Below are positions 8,812 to 16,297 of a stretch of DNA of 41,419 bases, one piece after another. The notes beneath the pieces are model-generated. The model did not search any database and was not told where the DNA came from. It saw nothing but the letters and a program-made list of their open reading frames with translations. A program made the position numbers and the translations under genes. Position 1 is the first letter of the stretch; every line of letters starts with the position of its first letter. Source of the DNA: Clostridia bacterium (GTDB taxonomy: Bacteria > Bacillota > Clostridia > Oscillospirales > CAG-382); the NCBI GenBank assembly GCA_017434845.1, contig JAFSGD010000006.1:1-41419 (forward strand), written 5' to 3'.

Positions 8812-10134
8812 ATGAAATACACAAATTATTTTTCACCCAAAAAATCAATAATTCTTTTGCTTGCGGCTTTGCTTTGCCTCTCGCTTTTTGCCTGCAATGA
8901 TGAAGAGGATTCAGAATCCTCGGAGCTCTCCGAAGCATCCGAATATACCTCTTCGATTGCCGAAGAATCCGAAGCCTTGCGGGAATTCAGCGTTGAAAAA
9001 GCGGTCGAGCTTCTTCAAAAAGACCGTAAGGTCATCGAAATGTTCGTTTGCGGCACGCTTTGTCAAAACAAAGCGGTCGCCGTTCCTCAGAAGGTTTCGG
9101 CTGATAGCGGGTTTGCGCAGTTTTCGGCGGTTGAATCGCTTTTGGCTCAGACCTATTCGCAATCGGGCGGAAGTATAGATGCGTTTCTTTCCTATCCTGA
9201 GGTTGGCGAAAATGCGATTACCAATGAAAACGGCGAGACCTATGCCTTTTATCATGCAGGAAGCGGCTATGACGATTTCGCCGATACCTCTTCGGTAACG
9301 CTTAAGCCTTCCGAAAACGCCGATGTCTGCGATTTCACCGTAAAAACCGCTGCGGGCAGGGTTGCCGAAATGAAGGCGGTCCGCTCGGAAAACGGCTGGG
9401 TTCTCGAAAACAGTCTTTATGACGTTCTTTCCGATAACTCGGGCAAATTCAAAAAGAATTTCCCGCTTGCAAACAAGGGCTCGTTCAGCAAATTCAGCGG
9501 AAACGTTCTCGTTATCGAGCTTTTCATTTCCGATAATTCAAGCGGCTTCACCTCCGAGGAGGAATCCGAATTCCATTCGCGCATATCGTCGGCGGTGTCT
9601 TATCTGACCGATGAAGCGCAGCGTTATGGCGGTCAGACAAGGGTTAAATACGAAAGAGCATATTTCGATCACACGGGTGTTTTAAGCGATCACGAGCTTG
9701 CCTTCGATATAATGTTTGCCGAAACCGGCTTCGGAACGCTTCAAACGTTTGCCGAAAAGAATTTCGATCTTTCAAAATACGATAACTATGTGTTCGCCGT
9801 ATGCTTCGATAAGAATTGGGCTACGTCGCATTGGGTTTATGATCCCGATTCCGATAAATACGAATCGCCCGAGCTTTATTTTGCCGAGCGCGTGTTCGTC
9901 GGCAAAGAAACCACCGATGCCGAAATATGCAGAGCTCTTCTTTCGATGCTCGGCGTTGAAAACGTTTGCGCCGAGAACTCGAGCGAATATATCAGAGAGC
10001 TTTATCGTTTATATTTTCCTGCCGACGTTTTGCTTTCCGAAAATATCGGCGGAACCAAAATTTCGCCCGTTGTGGCTTATGCCTGCGGAATAACCGAAGA
10101 TCTCGAACGGTTATACCGCGTGTTCTTCAACTAA
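8812..10134 (+). CDS. Secreted lipoprotein with a protease-like domain lacking the HExxH site
   Basis: The ATG at 8812 begins a classic lipoprotein signal: two Lys, a hydrophobic stretch (IILLLAALLCLSLFAC) and lipobox LFAC with Cys28. A Ser/Glu-rich linker follows. The frame is also open to a TTG at 8758, but that start has no ribosome binding site and would bury the signal peptide. The C-terminal half (about residues 230-440) has the layout of a secreted Firmicutes metallopeptidase-like domain: VLVIELFISDNSSGFT, a Tyr-rich middle, AERVFVG, then the stretch where HExxH-LFGA would be expected, and a tail SPVVAYACGI. Here that stretch reads DAEICRALLSMLGVENV (about 369-385), so both His ligands are missing. 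I infer a catalytically dead peptidase-like exoprotein; family assignment is from memory of the pattern only. Confidence 0.6.
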   Translation: MKYTNYFSPKKSIILLLAALLCLSLFACNDEEDSESSELSEASEYTSSIAEESEALREFSVEKAVELLQKDRKVIEMFVCGTLCQNKAVAVPQKVSADSGFAQFSAVESLLAQTYSQSGGSIDAFLSYPEVGENAITNENGETYAFYHAGSGYDDFADTSSVTLKPSENADVCDFTVKTAAGRVAEMKAVRSENGWVLENSLYDVLSDNSGKFKKNFPLANKGSFSKFSGNVLVIELFISDNSSGFTSEEESEFHSRISSAVSYLTDEAQRYGGQTRVKYERAYFDHTGVLSDHELAFDIMFAETGFGTLQTFAEKNFDLSKYDNYVFAVCFDKNWATSHWVYDPDSDKYESPELYFAERVFVGKETTDAEICRALLSMLGVENVCAENSSEYIRELYRLYFPADVLLSENIGGTKISPVVAYACGITEDLERLYRVFFN

Positions 10135-10184
10135 AAACAGCTAATATAAAAATCAAAAGTTAAATAAAGCGAGGGATTTTTAAA

Positions 10185-10895
10185 ATGTCAGAGTATAAGC
10201 GCGTTCTCGTCAAGCTAAGCGGCGAAGCCCTTTCCGGCGACGGAAAACGCATTCTAAGCGGCGATATGCTTAAAAGCGTCGCAAAGGTCTTAAGTGAGCT
10301 TGCAAACAGCGGAACTCAGGTCTGCGTTGTCATCGGTGCCGGAAACATCTGGCGCGGTGCAAGGCAAAACGGCTTGGAGGTCGATCGTGTTCGCGGCGAC
10401 CACATGGGTATGCTTGCAACCGTTATCAATTCTATTGCAATGCAGGATTATATCATCAAGGCAGGAACCGAAGCCAAGGTTATGAGTGCCGTTCAAATAC
10501 AGCAGTTCTGCGAGCCCTATGCTCAATATAAGGCTATCGAGTATCTCGAGCAGGGCAACGTCGTTATTCTTGCGGCGGGCGTTGGTTATCCCTATTTCTC
10601 AACCGACACGGGCATGATGCTTCGTGCCGCAGAGCTAAAGTGTGATGCCGTTCTTTCCGCAAAGAACGTTGACGGTGTCTATGACAAAGACCCCGCAAAA
10701 TATCCCGATGCTAAAAAATTCGATTCTCTCTCTTATTCCGAAATGCTTTCTCTCGGCTTAAAGGCAATCGACCAAAGTGCCGCGGCAATCGGCGAAGAAA
10801 GCGGAATAAAAACAGTGCTTTTCCCTCTGTCAGATCCCCAAAACATAATTCTTGCCGCACGCGGCGAAAATATCGGAACATTGCTTCATAATTAA
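10185..10895 (+). CDS. pyrH: UMP kinase
   Basis: PyrH phosphorylates UMP to UDP, feeding UTP/CTP synthesis. The 236-residue protein has the amino-acid-kinase fold markers: RVLVKLSGEALSG at the N-terminus, VIGAGNIWRG (phosphate loop), DHMGMLATVIN, and GVGYPYFSTDTGMMLRAAEL, then the nucleotide-binding AKNVDGVYDKDP. The ATG follows GAGGG with 9 bases spacing. Gene order pyrH-frr-uppS-cdsA-dxr-rseP-ispG-polC is conserved in Firmicutes, which supports the call. The 50-base gap upstream has no convincing promoter. Confidence 0.96.
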   Translation: MSEYKRVLVKLSGEALSGDGKRILSGDMLKSVAKVLSELANSGTQVCVVIGAGNIWRGARQNGLEVDRVRGDHMGMLATVINSIAMQDYIIKAGTEAKVMSAVQIQQFCEPYAQYKAIEYLEQGNVVILAAGVGYPYFSTDTGMMLRAAELKCDAVLSAKNVDGVYDKDPAKYPDAKKFDSLSYSEMLSLGLKAIDQSAAAIGEESGIKTVLFPLSDPQNIILAARGENIGTLLHN

Positions 10896-10942
10896 TAAAC
10901 ATAAATCATCTTAAAATCAATAAAAAAGGACGGTAATCCAAA

Positions 10943-11494
10943 ATGTTTGAAATCAAATCCTATGAAGAAAAAATGAAAAAGAGCATAAGCGTTCTCGAAG
11001 AAGATTTCGCAACCATAAGAGTAGGCCGCGCAAGCGCAAAGGTTCTTGATAAGATAACCGTTTCCTATTACGGAAGCGCAACCTCTATCGACGGCGTTGC
11101 AACCATTAAGGCAAGCGATGCAAGAACCCTTGTTATCACTCCTTGGGAAGCAAGCATGCTTAAAGAAATCGAAAAGGCAATCCTCGCATCCGATGTCGGC
11201 ATAACCCCCACCAACGATGGCAAGTGCATCCGTTTGGTGTTCCCCGCTCTTACCGAAGAACGCAGAAAAGAGCTCACCAAAAAGACTGCAAAAATGGGCG
11301 AAGACTGCAAGGTTGCTATCAGAAACATTCGCCGTGAGGCAAACGATGCCGCAAAGGCAATGAAGAAGAATTCGGAAATCACCGAAGATGATCTTAAGTC
11401 TGCTGAAAAGACCATTCAGGATACCACCGATAAGCTCATCAAAGAGGTTGATGCTGTCGTTGCCAGAAAAGATAAGGAGATCATGGAGATCTGA
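10943..11494 (+). CDS. frr: Ribosome recycling factor
   Basis: RRF, with EF-G and IF3, splits the post-termination ribosome. The 183-residue length is typical (about 185). It starts with the three-helix core (YEEKMKKSISVLEEDFATIRVGRAS), then the RRF signature around ITVSYYGSATSIDGVATI and ARTLVITPWEASMLKEIEKAI, and has the conserved RRKELTKKTAKMGEDCKVAIRNIRRE region. The ATG lies 12 bases after AAGGACGG. It sits 47 bases after pyrH, in the usual order. Confidence 0.96.
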   Translation: MFEIKSYEEKMKKSISVLEEDFATIRVGRASAKVLDKITVSYYGSATSIDGVATIKASDARTLVITPWEASMLKEIEKAILASDVGITPTNDGKCIRLVFPALTEERRKELTKKTAKMGEDCKVAIRNIRREANDAAKAMKKNSEITEDDLKSAEKTIQDTTDKLIKEVDAVVARKDKEIMEI

Positions 11495-11518
11495 TTCGGT
11501 TTTCAGGAGGATCCCGTT

Positions 11519-12205
11519 TTGGCAGAAACAAGAATACCGCGTCATATAGCAATAATAATGGACGGTAACGGCCGTTGGGCAAAAAAACGGCTGTTGCCGC
11601 GTACCGCAGGGCATAAGGTTGGCTTGGATACCTTTGTCGATACGGTCGATTCCTGTTCGGATATGGGCATAGAATACCTAACGGTCTATGCCTTTTCTGC
11701 CGAAAATTGGAATCGCGATCCTCTTGAGGTTTCGGCATTAATGGAGCTTATGAGCCGCGGAATAGTTAAATATGAGCCCGAAATGGTTCGAAAAAATATC
11801 CGCTTGAAGCTTTTGGGCGATCTCGACCGTTTCGAAAAGAAATACCGCGATGCGTTAACTTCGGTTGAAGAACGCCTTTCGAATAACAGCGGAATGACTC
11901 TTTGCATCTGCCTTTCCTATGGCGGCAGGCAAGAGCTTGTAAATGCCTTTAACCGTCTTGCTTCTCAGGGCAAAACAAATATCACCGAGGCAGATATCGA
12001 GCAGAATCTTTATTCTGCGGGCGTTCCCGATCCCGATCTTGTTATCAGAACGAGCGGCGAATACCGCATTTCGAATTTTCTTCTTTGGCAATCGGCTTAT
12101 TCGGAATATTATTTCACCGATGTTTATTGGCCCGATTTTGACAAAGCAGAGCTTTTAAAGGCGATAGAGTCCTATTCTAAACGCGAGCGACGCTTTGGGA
12201 GGTAG
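11519..12205 (+). CDS. uppS: Undecaprenyl (isoprenyl) diphosphate synthase
   Basis: UppS condenses isopentenyl diphosphate units onto farnesyl diphosphate to make the C55 carrier for cell-wall synthesis. The 228-residue protein has the cis-prenyltransferase signature PRHIAIIMDGNGRWAKKR with the catalytic Asp in MDGN, then YAFSAENWNR, and the C-terminal PDLVIRTSGEYRISNFLLWQ and EYYFTDVYWPDF. The start is TTG at 11519: AGGAGG at 11505-11510 is spaced 8 bases from it and no other start fits. Only 6 bases separate it from cdsA, whose ribosome binding site lies in the uppS 3' end. Confidence 0.95.
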   Translation: MAETRIPRHIAIIMDGNGRWAKKRLLPRTAGHKVGLDTFVDTVDSCSDMGIEYLTVYAFSAENWNRDPLEVSALMELMSRGIVKYEPEMVRKNIRLKLLGDLDRFEKKYRDALTSVEERLSNNSGMTLCICLSYGGRQELVNAFNRLASQGKTNITEADIEQNLYSAGVPDPDLVIRTSGEYRISNFLLWQSAYSEYYFTDVYWPDFDKAELLKAIESYSKRERRFGR

Positions 12206-12211
12206 ATACAT

Positions 12212-13021
12212 ATGGTTACAAGAATTATAACGGCGGTCGTTGCGCTGGCGTTGCTTATTCCTTTGCTTATCTTTGGCGGCGAATGGGCGGCGGGCGCGGT
12301 CTTTGCGCTTATTTGCGGCTTTTCGGTTTATGAAATGCTCGGTTGCTGCGATCTTCTCAAAAAATATGCGCTTTCGCTTCCGTCAATTCTCATATCTGTG
12401 CTTATCACGTTGCTTCCGCTAATAAGCTTTGATGCCGCACAGGTTGCGGTAATTCTCGGCGTTCCCGTTATTTTAGTGTGCTTTATGATCGCCGCGGTGG
12501 TATGCCATAAGAGCGTTGATTCCGAAAGGCTTATGATGTTTTTTGCGCTTGCGGTTTATATTTCCGCAGGCTTTACCGCGCTTTCGGCAATGCGAAGCCA
12601 ATTCGGCCTTTGGGTAGTTTGGTTCGTGCTCGCAGTGGCTTGGGCAACCGATACCTTCGCTTATTTTTCGGGAATGCTTCTCGGCAAGAAAAAGCTTTGC
12701 CCGAATATTTCCCCCAAAAAGACTGTTGCAGGTGCTGTCGGCGGAACCATATTCGGCACTATTGCGGGCGTGCTCGTTTTCGCTATCGCGCACGGCGCAC
12801 CCCTTTGGGGCTTGGTTGCGCTTCCGCTTTCGATTATCAGCCAGTTCGGTGATCTTGCCGCGTCTGTAATAAAGCGCCGCTTCGGTGTTAAGGATTACGG
12901 CAAGATTTTCCCCGGCCACGGCGGCGTGCTCGACCGCTTCGATAGCATTATTCCTGTTTCTATAATCACCGCGGCAATATTCTTTATCATTAAATATTGC
13001 GGTGGAACCATTATCGGTTGA
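12212..13021 (+). CDS. cdsA: Phosphatidate cytidylyltransferase
   Basis: CdsA makes CDP-diacylglycerol from phosphatidic acid and CTP, the branch point for phospholipid synthesis. The 269-residue protein is mostly membrane-spanning (about seven or eight hydrophobic segments). The C-terminal family signature is intact: SQFGDLAASVIKRRFGVKDY followed by PGHGGVLDRFDS, which holds the metal-binding Asp residues. The ATG at 12212 follows GGGAGG in the uppS 3' end. dxr begins 6 bases after its stop. Confidence 0.93.
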   Translation: MVTRIITAVVALALLIPLLIFGGEWAAGAVFALICGFSVYEMLGCCDLLKKYALSLPSILISVLITLLPLISFDAAQVAVILGVPVILVCFMIAAVVCHKSVDSERLMMFFALAVYISAGFTALSAMRSQFGLWVVWFVLAVAWATDTFAYFSGMLLGKKKLCPNISPKKTVAGAVGGTIFGTIAGVLVFAIAHGAPLWGLVALPLSIISQFGDLAASVIKRRFGVKDYGKIFPGHGGVLDRFDSIIPVSIITAAIFFIIKYCGGTIIG

Positions 13022-13027
13022 TTTATT

Positions 13028-14164
13028 ATGAATAAAACTATTTCATTGCTCGGTTCTACCGGCTCAATAGGAACTCAAACTCTCGATGTGGCGCGAAACC
13101 TTGGGCTTCGCGTCATTGCGCTTTCGGCGCATTCTAACGTTAAGCTTCTCGAGGCTCAATGCCGCGAATTCAAGCCCGAAAAGGTTTGCATCGGCGAAGC
13201 GGGCTATAACGATCTTAAAACCGCCCTTGCCGATACCGATATCGAAATCCTTTGCGGCGATGAAGGTCTTCTCGAGCTCGCGTCCTGCGGCGACGAGGAC
13301 GTTCTCGTCAACGCCGTTTTGGGCATGACCGGTCTGCGCCCCACTATTGCGGCGGCAGAAAAGGGCAAAAAAATCGCATTTGCAAACAAAGAAACGCTCG
13401 TTGCGGGCGGAAAGCTCGTAACCGATGCCGTAAAACGCGGCAACGCCGTTTTGTTGCCCGTCGACAGCGAGCATTCAGCGATATTCCAATGCCTTCAGGG
13501 CAAGGAGAAAAAAATAAAAAGAATATGGCTCACGGGATCGGGCGGCCCGTTTTTCGGTAAGGATCGCGAGTTCTTAAAAACCGTAACGCCCGAAATGGCG
13601 ATAAAGCATCCGCGCTGGAGCATGGGTAAAAAAATCTCGGTCGACAGCGCAAGCCTTATGAATAAAGGCTTGGAGCTTATCGAGGCGGTGCACCTTTTCA
13701 ACGTTAAGCCCGAGCAGGTTGAGGTCGTTATTCACCCTCAAAGCATCGTTCATTCGCTCGTTGAGTTCGAAGACAGCGCCGTGCTTGCACAGCTTGGCGT
13801 TCCCGATATGCGCGTTTGCATCCAATATGCAATAACCTATCCCGACCGCAAGCCTCTTAACACCGAAAGGCTCGACCTTTTCGGTAAAAATCTTGAATTC
13901 CATAAACACGATAAGGCTTCGTTCCCCCTGCTTGAGCTTGCTCAAAGGGCTATTCGTCGTGGCGGTAACGCGCCCGCGGTTATGAACGGTGCCAACGAAG
14001 AAGCCGTTGCGCTTTTCCTCAACGGCAAAATCGGCTTCACCGAGCTTTTTGATATAGTTATCAAGGCAAGCGAGGGCGGAGTTGAATTTATCGAAGAACC
14101 CACCCTGAACGATATTCTTGCTTCCGATAAGGCGGCAAGGGAATTCGTTGCTTCTCATATTTGA
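13028..14164 (+). CDS. dxr: 1-deoxy-D-xylulose 5-phosphate reductoisomerase
   Basis: Dxr (IspC) converts DXP to MEP with NADPH, the committed step of the MEP isoprenoid pathway. The 378-residue protein has the NADPH loop LLGSTGSIGTQTLDV (4-18), the conserved ANKETLVAGG, the metal-binding PVDSEHSAIFQCL, then LTGSGGPFF, HPRWSMGKKISVDSASLMNKGLE split over the active site, and HPQSIVHSLVEF. Its start has only a weak ribosome binding site (GGTTGA, inside the cdsA end), so translation may depend on coupling to cdsA. rseP follows after 16 bases. Confidence 0.96.
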   Translation: MNKTISLLGSTGSIGTQTLDVARNLGLRVIALSAHSNVKLLEAQCREFKPEKVCIGEAGYNDLKTALADTDIEILCGDEGLLELASCGDEDVLVNAVLGMTGLRPTIAAAEKGKKIAFANKETLVAGGKLVTDAVKRGNAVLLPVDSEHSAIFQCLQGKEKKIKRIWLTGSGGPFFGKDREFLKTVTPEMAIKHPRWSMGKKISVDSASLMNKGLELIEAVHLFNVKPEQVEVVIHPQSIVHSLVEFEDSAVLAQLGVPDMRVCIQYAITYPDRKPLNTERLDLFGKNLEFHKHDKASFPLLELAQRAIRRGGNAPAVMNGANEEAVALFLNGKIGFTELFDIVIKASEGGVEFIEEPTLNDILASDKAAREFVASHI

Positions 14165-14180
14165 ACGGAGTGAACTTTTA

Positions 14181-15242
14181 ATGCTCAATACGGTTATTTC
14201 TCTTCTTGTAACGGTTTTTGTTTTCGGCTTTTTAATATTCATTCATGAATTCGGGCACTATGTCGTCGCGCGAAGCTTCGGCGTCGGCGTTATCGAGTTT
14301 GCAATAGGAATGGGCCCGAAGATCAAAACCTGGAAGGGCAAACACAACGATTTCACGCTTCGCGCAATTCCTATCGGCGGCTTTATCAACATGGTCGGCG
14401 AATACGATGAAGAAATTCCCGAAGAGCATAAGCACAAAACACCGCTCAACACAAAGCCGGTTTGGCAAAGAATATTAATAGTGCTTGCAGGCCCGTTCAT
14501 GAATATCTTGCTTGCATATATCGTTATGATCGCGCTTGTTGCAACCGGAAACGCCATCGGCTCAACCGTTGTGGGTGAATTCACCGAAAACAGTGTATCC
14601 AACCGTCATGGGCTTCAGGTTAACGATGAGATCATCGAGGTGAACGGAAAAACCATTCGATGCTATACGGATATGTCTTATAAAATCGTTTCCGACGGCA
14701 TCGAGCCCGTCGATATCGTCGTGCTTCGCAACGGCGAAGAGGTGCTTCTTAACGACGTTTCGTTCGGAAAAGAAACCGATCGCGGAATAGAATACGGCAA
14801 CCTTGATTTTCTCGTTTATCCAAAAGAAAAAACCGTTGGCAACGTTTTGTATGAATCCTTCTGGCAATCCTGCGCAACCGTTTATATGACGGTCGATTCC
14901 ATAATCGACACCTTCAGCGGAAGATACGGCATGGAGGCTGTCGGCGGTCCGATCGCTGTCGGCGGCGAAATAAGCAACACAATCGAGCAAAGCGCGGGGT
15001 TTGTTGAAACGGTTCAAAATATAGCAACGCTTCTCGTTTTCATTTCGGTCTCGCTCGGCGTTTGCAATCTTCTTCCGCTTCCCGTTCTCGATGGCGGCAG
15101 ATTCGTTTTCTATCTTCTCGAGGCGGTCCGCCGCAAGCCGCTCGATCCCAAAATCGAGCAAACGATCAGCGCGATATTCACGGTTTTGCTGTTCGGTTTA
15201 ATGATTTTCATAGCCTTTAAGGATCTGGCAGGACTTTTCTGA
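14181..15242 (+). CDS. rseP: RIP (site-2) zinc metalloprotease
   Basis: A 353-residue intramembrane metalloprotease of the S2P/RseP/RasP family, which cuts membrane-anchored anti-sigma factors and signal-peptide remnants. The first membrane helix carries the zinc site HEFGH at residues 22-26, and the C-terminal membrane part has the matching NLLPLPVLDGGR (about 296-307) with the third ligand Asp. Between them a single PDZ domain is visible (GLQVNDEIIEVNGKTI). The ATG at 14181 is preferred over in-frame upstream codons inside dxr because CGGAG lies 11 bases before it and it places HExxH in the first helix. The stop overlaps the ispG ATG by one base. Confidence 0.95.
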   Translation: MLNTVISLLVTVFVFGFLIFIHEFGHYVVARSFGVGVIEFAIGMGPKIKTWKGKHNDFTLRAIPIGGFINMVGEYDEEIPEEHKHKTPLNTKPVWQRILIVLAGPFMNILLAYIVMIALVATGNAIGSTVVGEFTENSVSNRHGLQVNDEIIEVNGKTIRCYTDMSYKIVSDGIEPVDIVVLRNGEEVLLNDVSFGKETDRGIEYGNLDFLVYPKEKTVGNVLYESFWQSCATVYMTVDSIIDTFSGRYGMEAVGGPIAVGGEISNTIEQSAGFVETVQNIATLLVFISVSLGVCNLLPLPVLDGGRFVFYLLEAVRRKPLDPKIEQTISAIFTVLLFGLMIFIAFKDLAGLF

Positions 15243-16297
15243 TGAAAACAACAAAAGAAATAAAAATAGGAAATAAATTAATCGGCGGGGGAAACCCGAT
15301 TGCCATTCAATCAATGACAAACACGCTCACTGCCGACAAAGAAGCAACTCTCGCGCAGATAAAGGCGCTTTCGGCGGCGGGTTGCGATATAGTACGCTTT
15401 ACCGTTAACGATATGGCGGCGGCAGAGGCGATTCCTTATTACGTTGAAAACACAAGCCTTCCGCTCGTTGCCGACATCCATTTCGATTACCGCTTGGCTC
15501 TTGCCGCGGCAGAACGCGGAATATCTAAAATAAGAATCAACCCGGGCAACATCGGCGATAAGGATAATATCAAAAAGGTTGCAACCGCCTGCAAGGCGCG
15601 AAACATTCCCATAAGAATCGGCATCAACGGCGGAAGCGCCGAAAAGTCGATGCTCGAAAAATATGGCGGCCCCACCGCCGAGGCGCTTGCCGAAAGCGCT
15701 ATCTCAAACGCTCGAATGCTTGAGGCTTGCGGGTTTTACGATATCGTTCTTTCGGTTAAAAGCTCCGACGTTAAAACAATGATTAAAGCAACCCGTATGC
15801 TTTCTCAAATGTGCGATTATCCGCTTCATATCGGCGTTACCGAAACCGGCGACGTCCGCCGCGGCAACATAAAATCCGCAATCGGCATAGGAAGCCTTCT
15901 TACCGACGGGATCGGCGATACCGTTCGCGTTTCGCTAACCGATGATCCAACTCTTGAGGTTGCCGCCGCAAAGGATATTCTTTTCTGTTGCGGCATCGGC
16001 GGAGGAATCAATATCGTTTCCTGCCCAACCTGCGGCAGAACGCGTTCAAATCTTATTCCGCTTGTTGCCGAGCTCGAGCTCGCAACCCGAAGCATCAAAA
16101 CCGACCGCCGCTTAACCGTTGCCTTGATGGGTTGTGCAGTAAACGGCCCCGGCGAAGCAAGAGAAGCCGATATCGGCGTTGCCTGCGGCGACAAAGAGGG
16201 GCTTCTGTTCCGCAAGGGCGAAATAATCAAAAAAATTCCCGAAAACGAGATAGTTGAAACGCTCGTTAACGAAATCAAGGAAATGCTTAATGCTTAA
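15242..16297 (+). CDS. ispG: 4-hydroxy-3-methylbut-2-enyl diphosphate synthase (flavodoxin/ferredoxin)
   Basis: IspG (GcpE) is the [4Fe-4S] enzyme that turns MEcPP into HMBPP, the penultimate MEP-pathway step. The 351-residue product starts with GNPIAIQSMTNTLTAD, has the TIM-barrel region (VADIHFDYRLALAA, INPGNIG), and the cluster ligands Cys260 and Cys263 (SCPTCGRT) with Cys296 and Glu303 in MGCAVNGPGEA. The start ATG shares its first base with the rseP stop (TGATG), and the ribosome binding site is weak (CAGGA), so coupling is likely. It is the short bacterial form without the inserted domain seen in plants and Chlamydia. Confidence 0.96.
   Translation: MKTTKEIKIGNKLIGGGNPIAIQSMTNTLTADKEATLAQIKALSAAGCDIVRFTVNDMAAAEAIPYYVENTSLPLVADIHFDYRLALAAAERGISKIRINPGNIGDKDNIKKVATACKARNIPIRIGINGGSAEKSMLEKYGGPTAEALAESAISNARMLEACGFYDIVLSVKSSDVKTMIKATRMLSQMCDYPLHIGVTETGDVRRGNIKSAIGIGSLLTDGIGDTVRVSLTDDPTLEVAAAKDILFCCGIGGGINIVSCPTCGRTRSNLIPLVAELELATRSIKTDRRLTVALMGCAVNGPGEAREADIGVACGDKEGLLFRKGEIIKKIPENEIVETLVNEIKEMLNA

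Noticed and set aside
10135..10184. Promoter for pyrH
   Set aside because: TATAAA occurs but the nearest -35-like sequence is at a wrong spacing, so it was left out.
13574..14242. Long minus-strand open frame opposite dxr and rseP (also 20187-21014 opposite polC, 30588-31214 opposite addA)
   Set aside because: These mirror well-identified + strand genes, have no ribosome binding site, and their residues (Ala/Cys/Leu runs) follow from the codon bias of the real gene.
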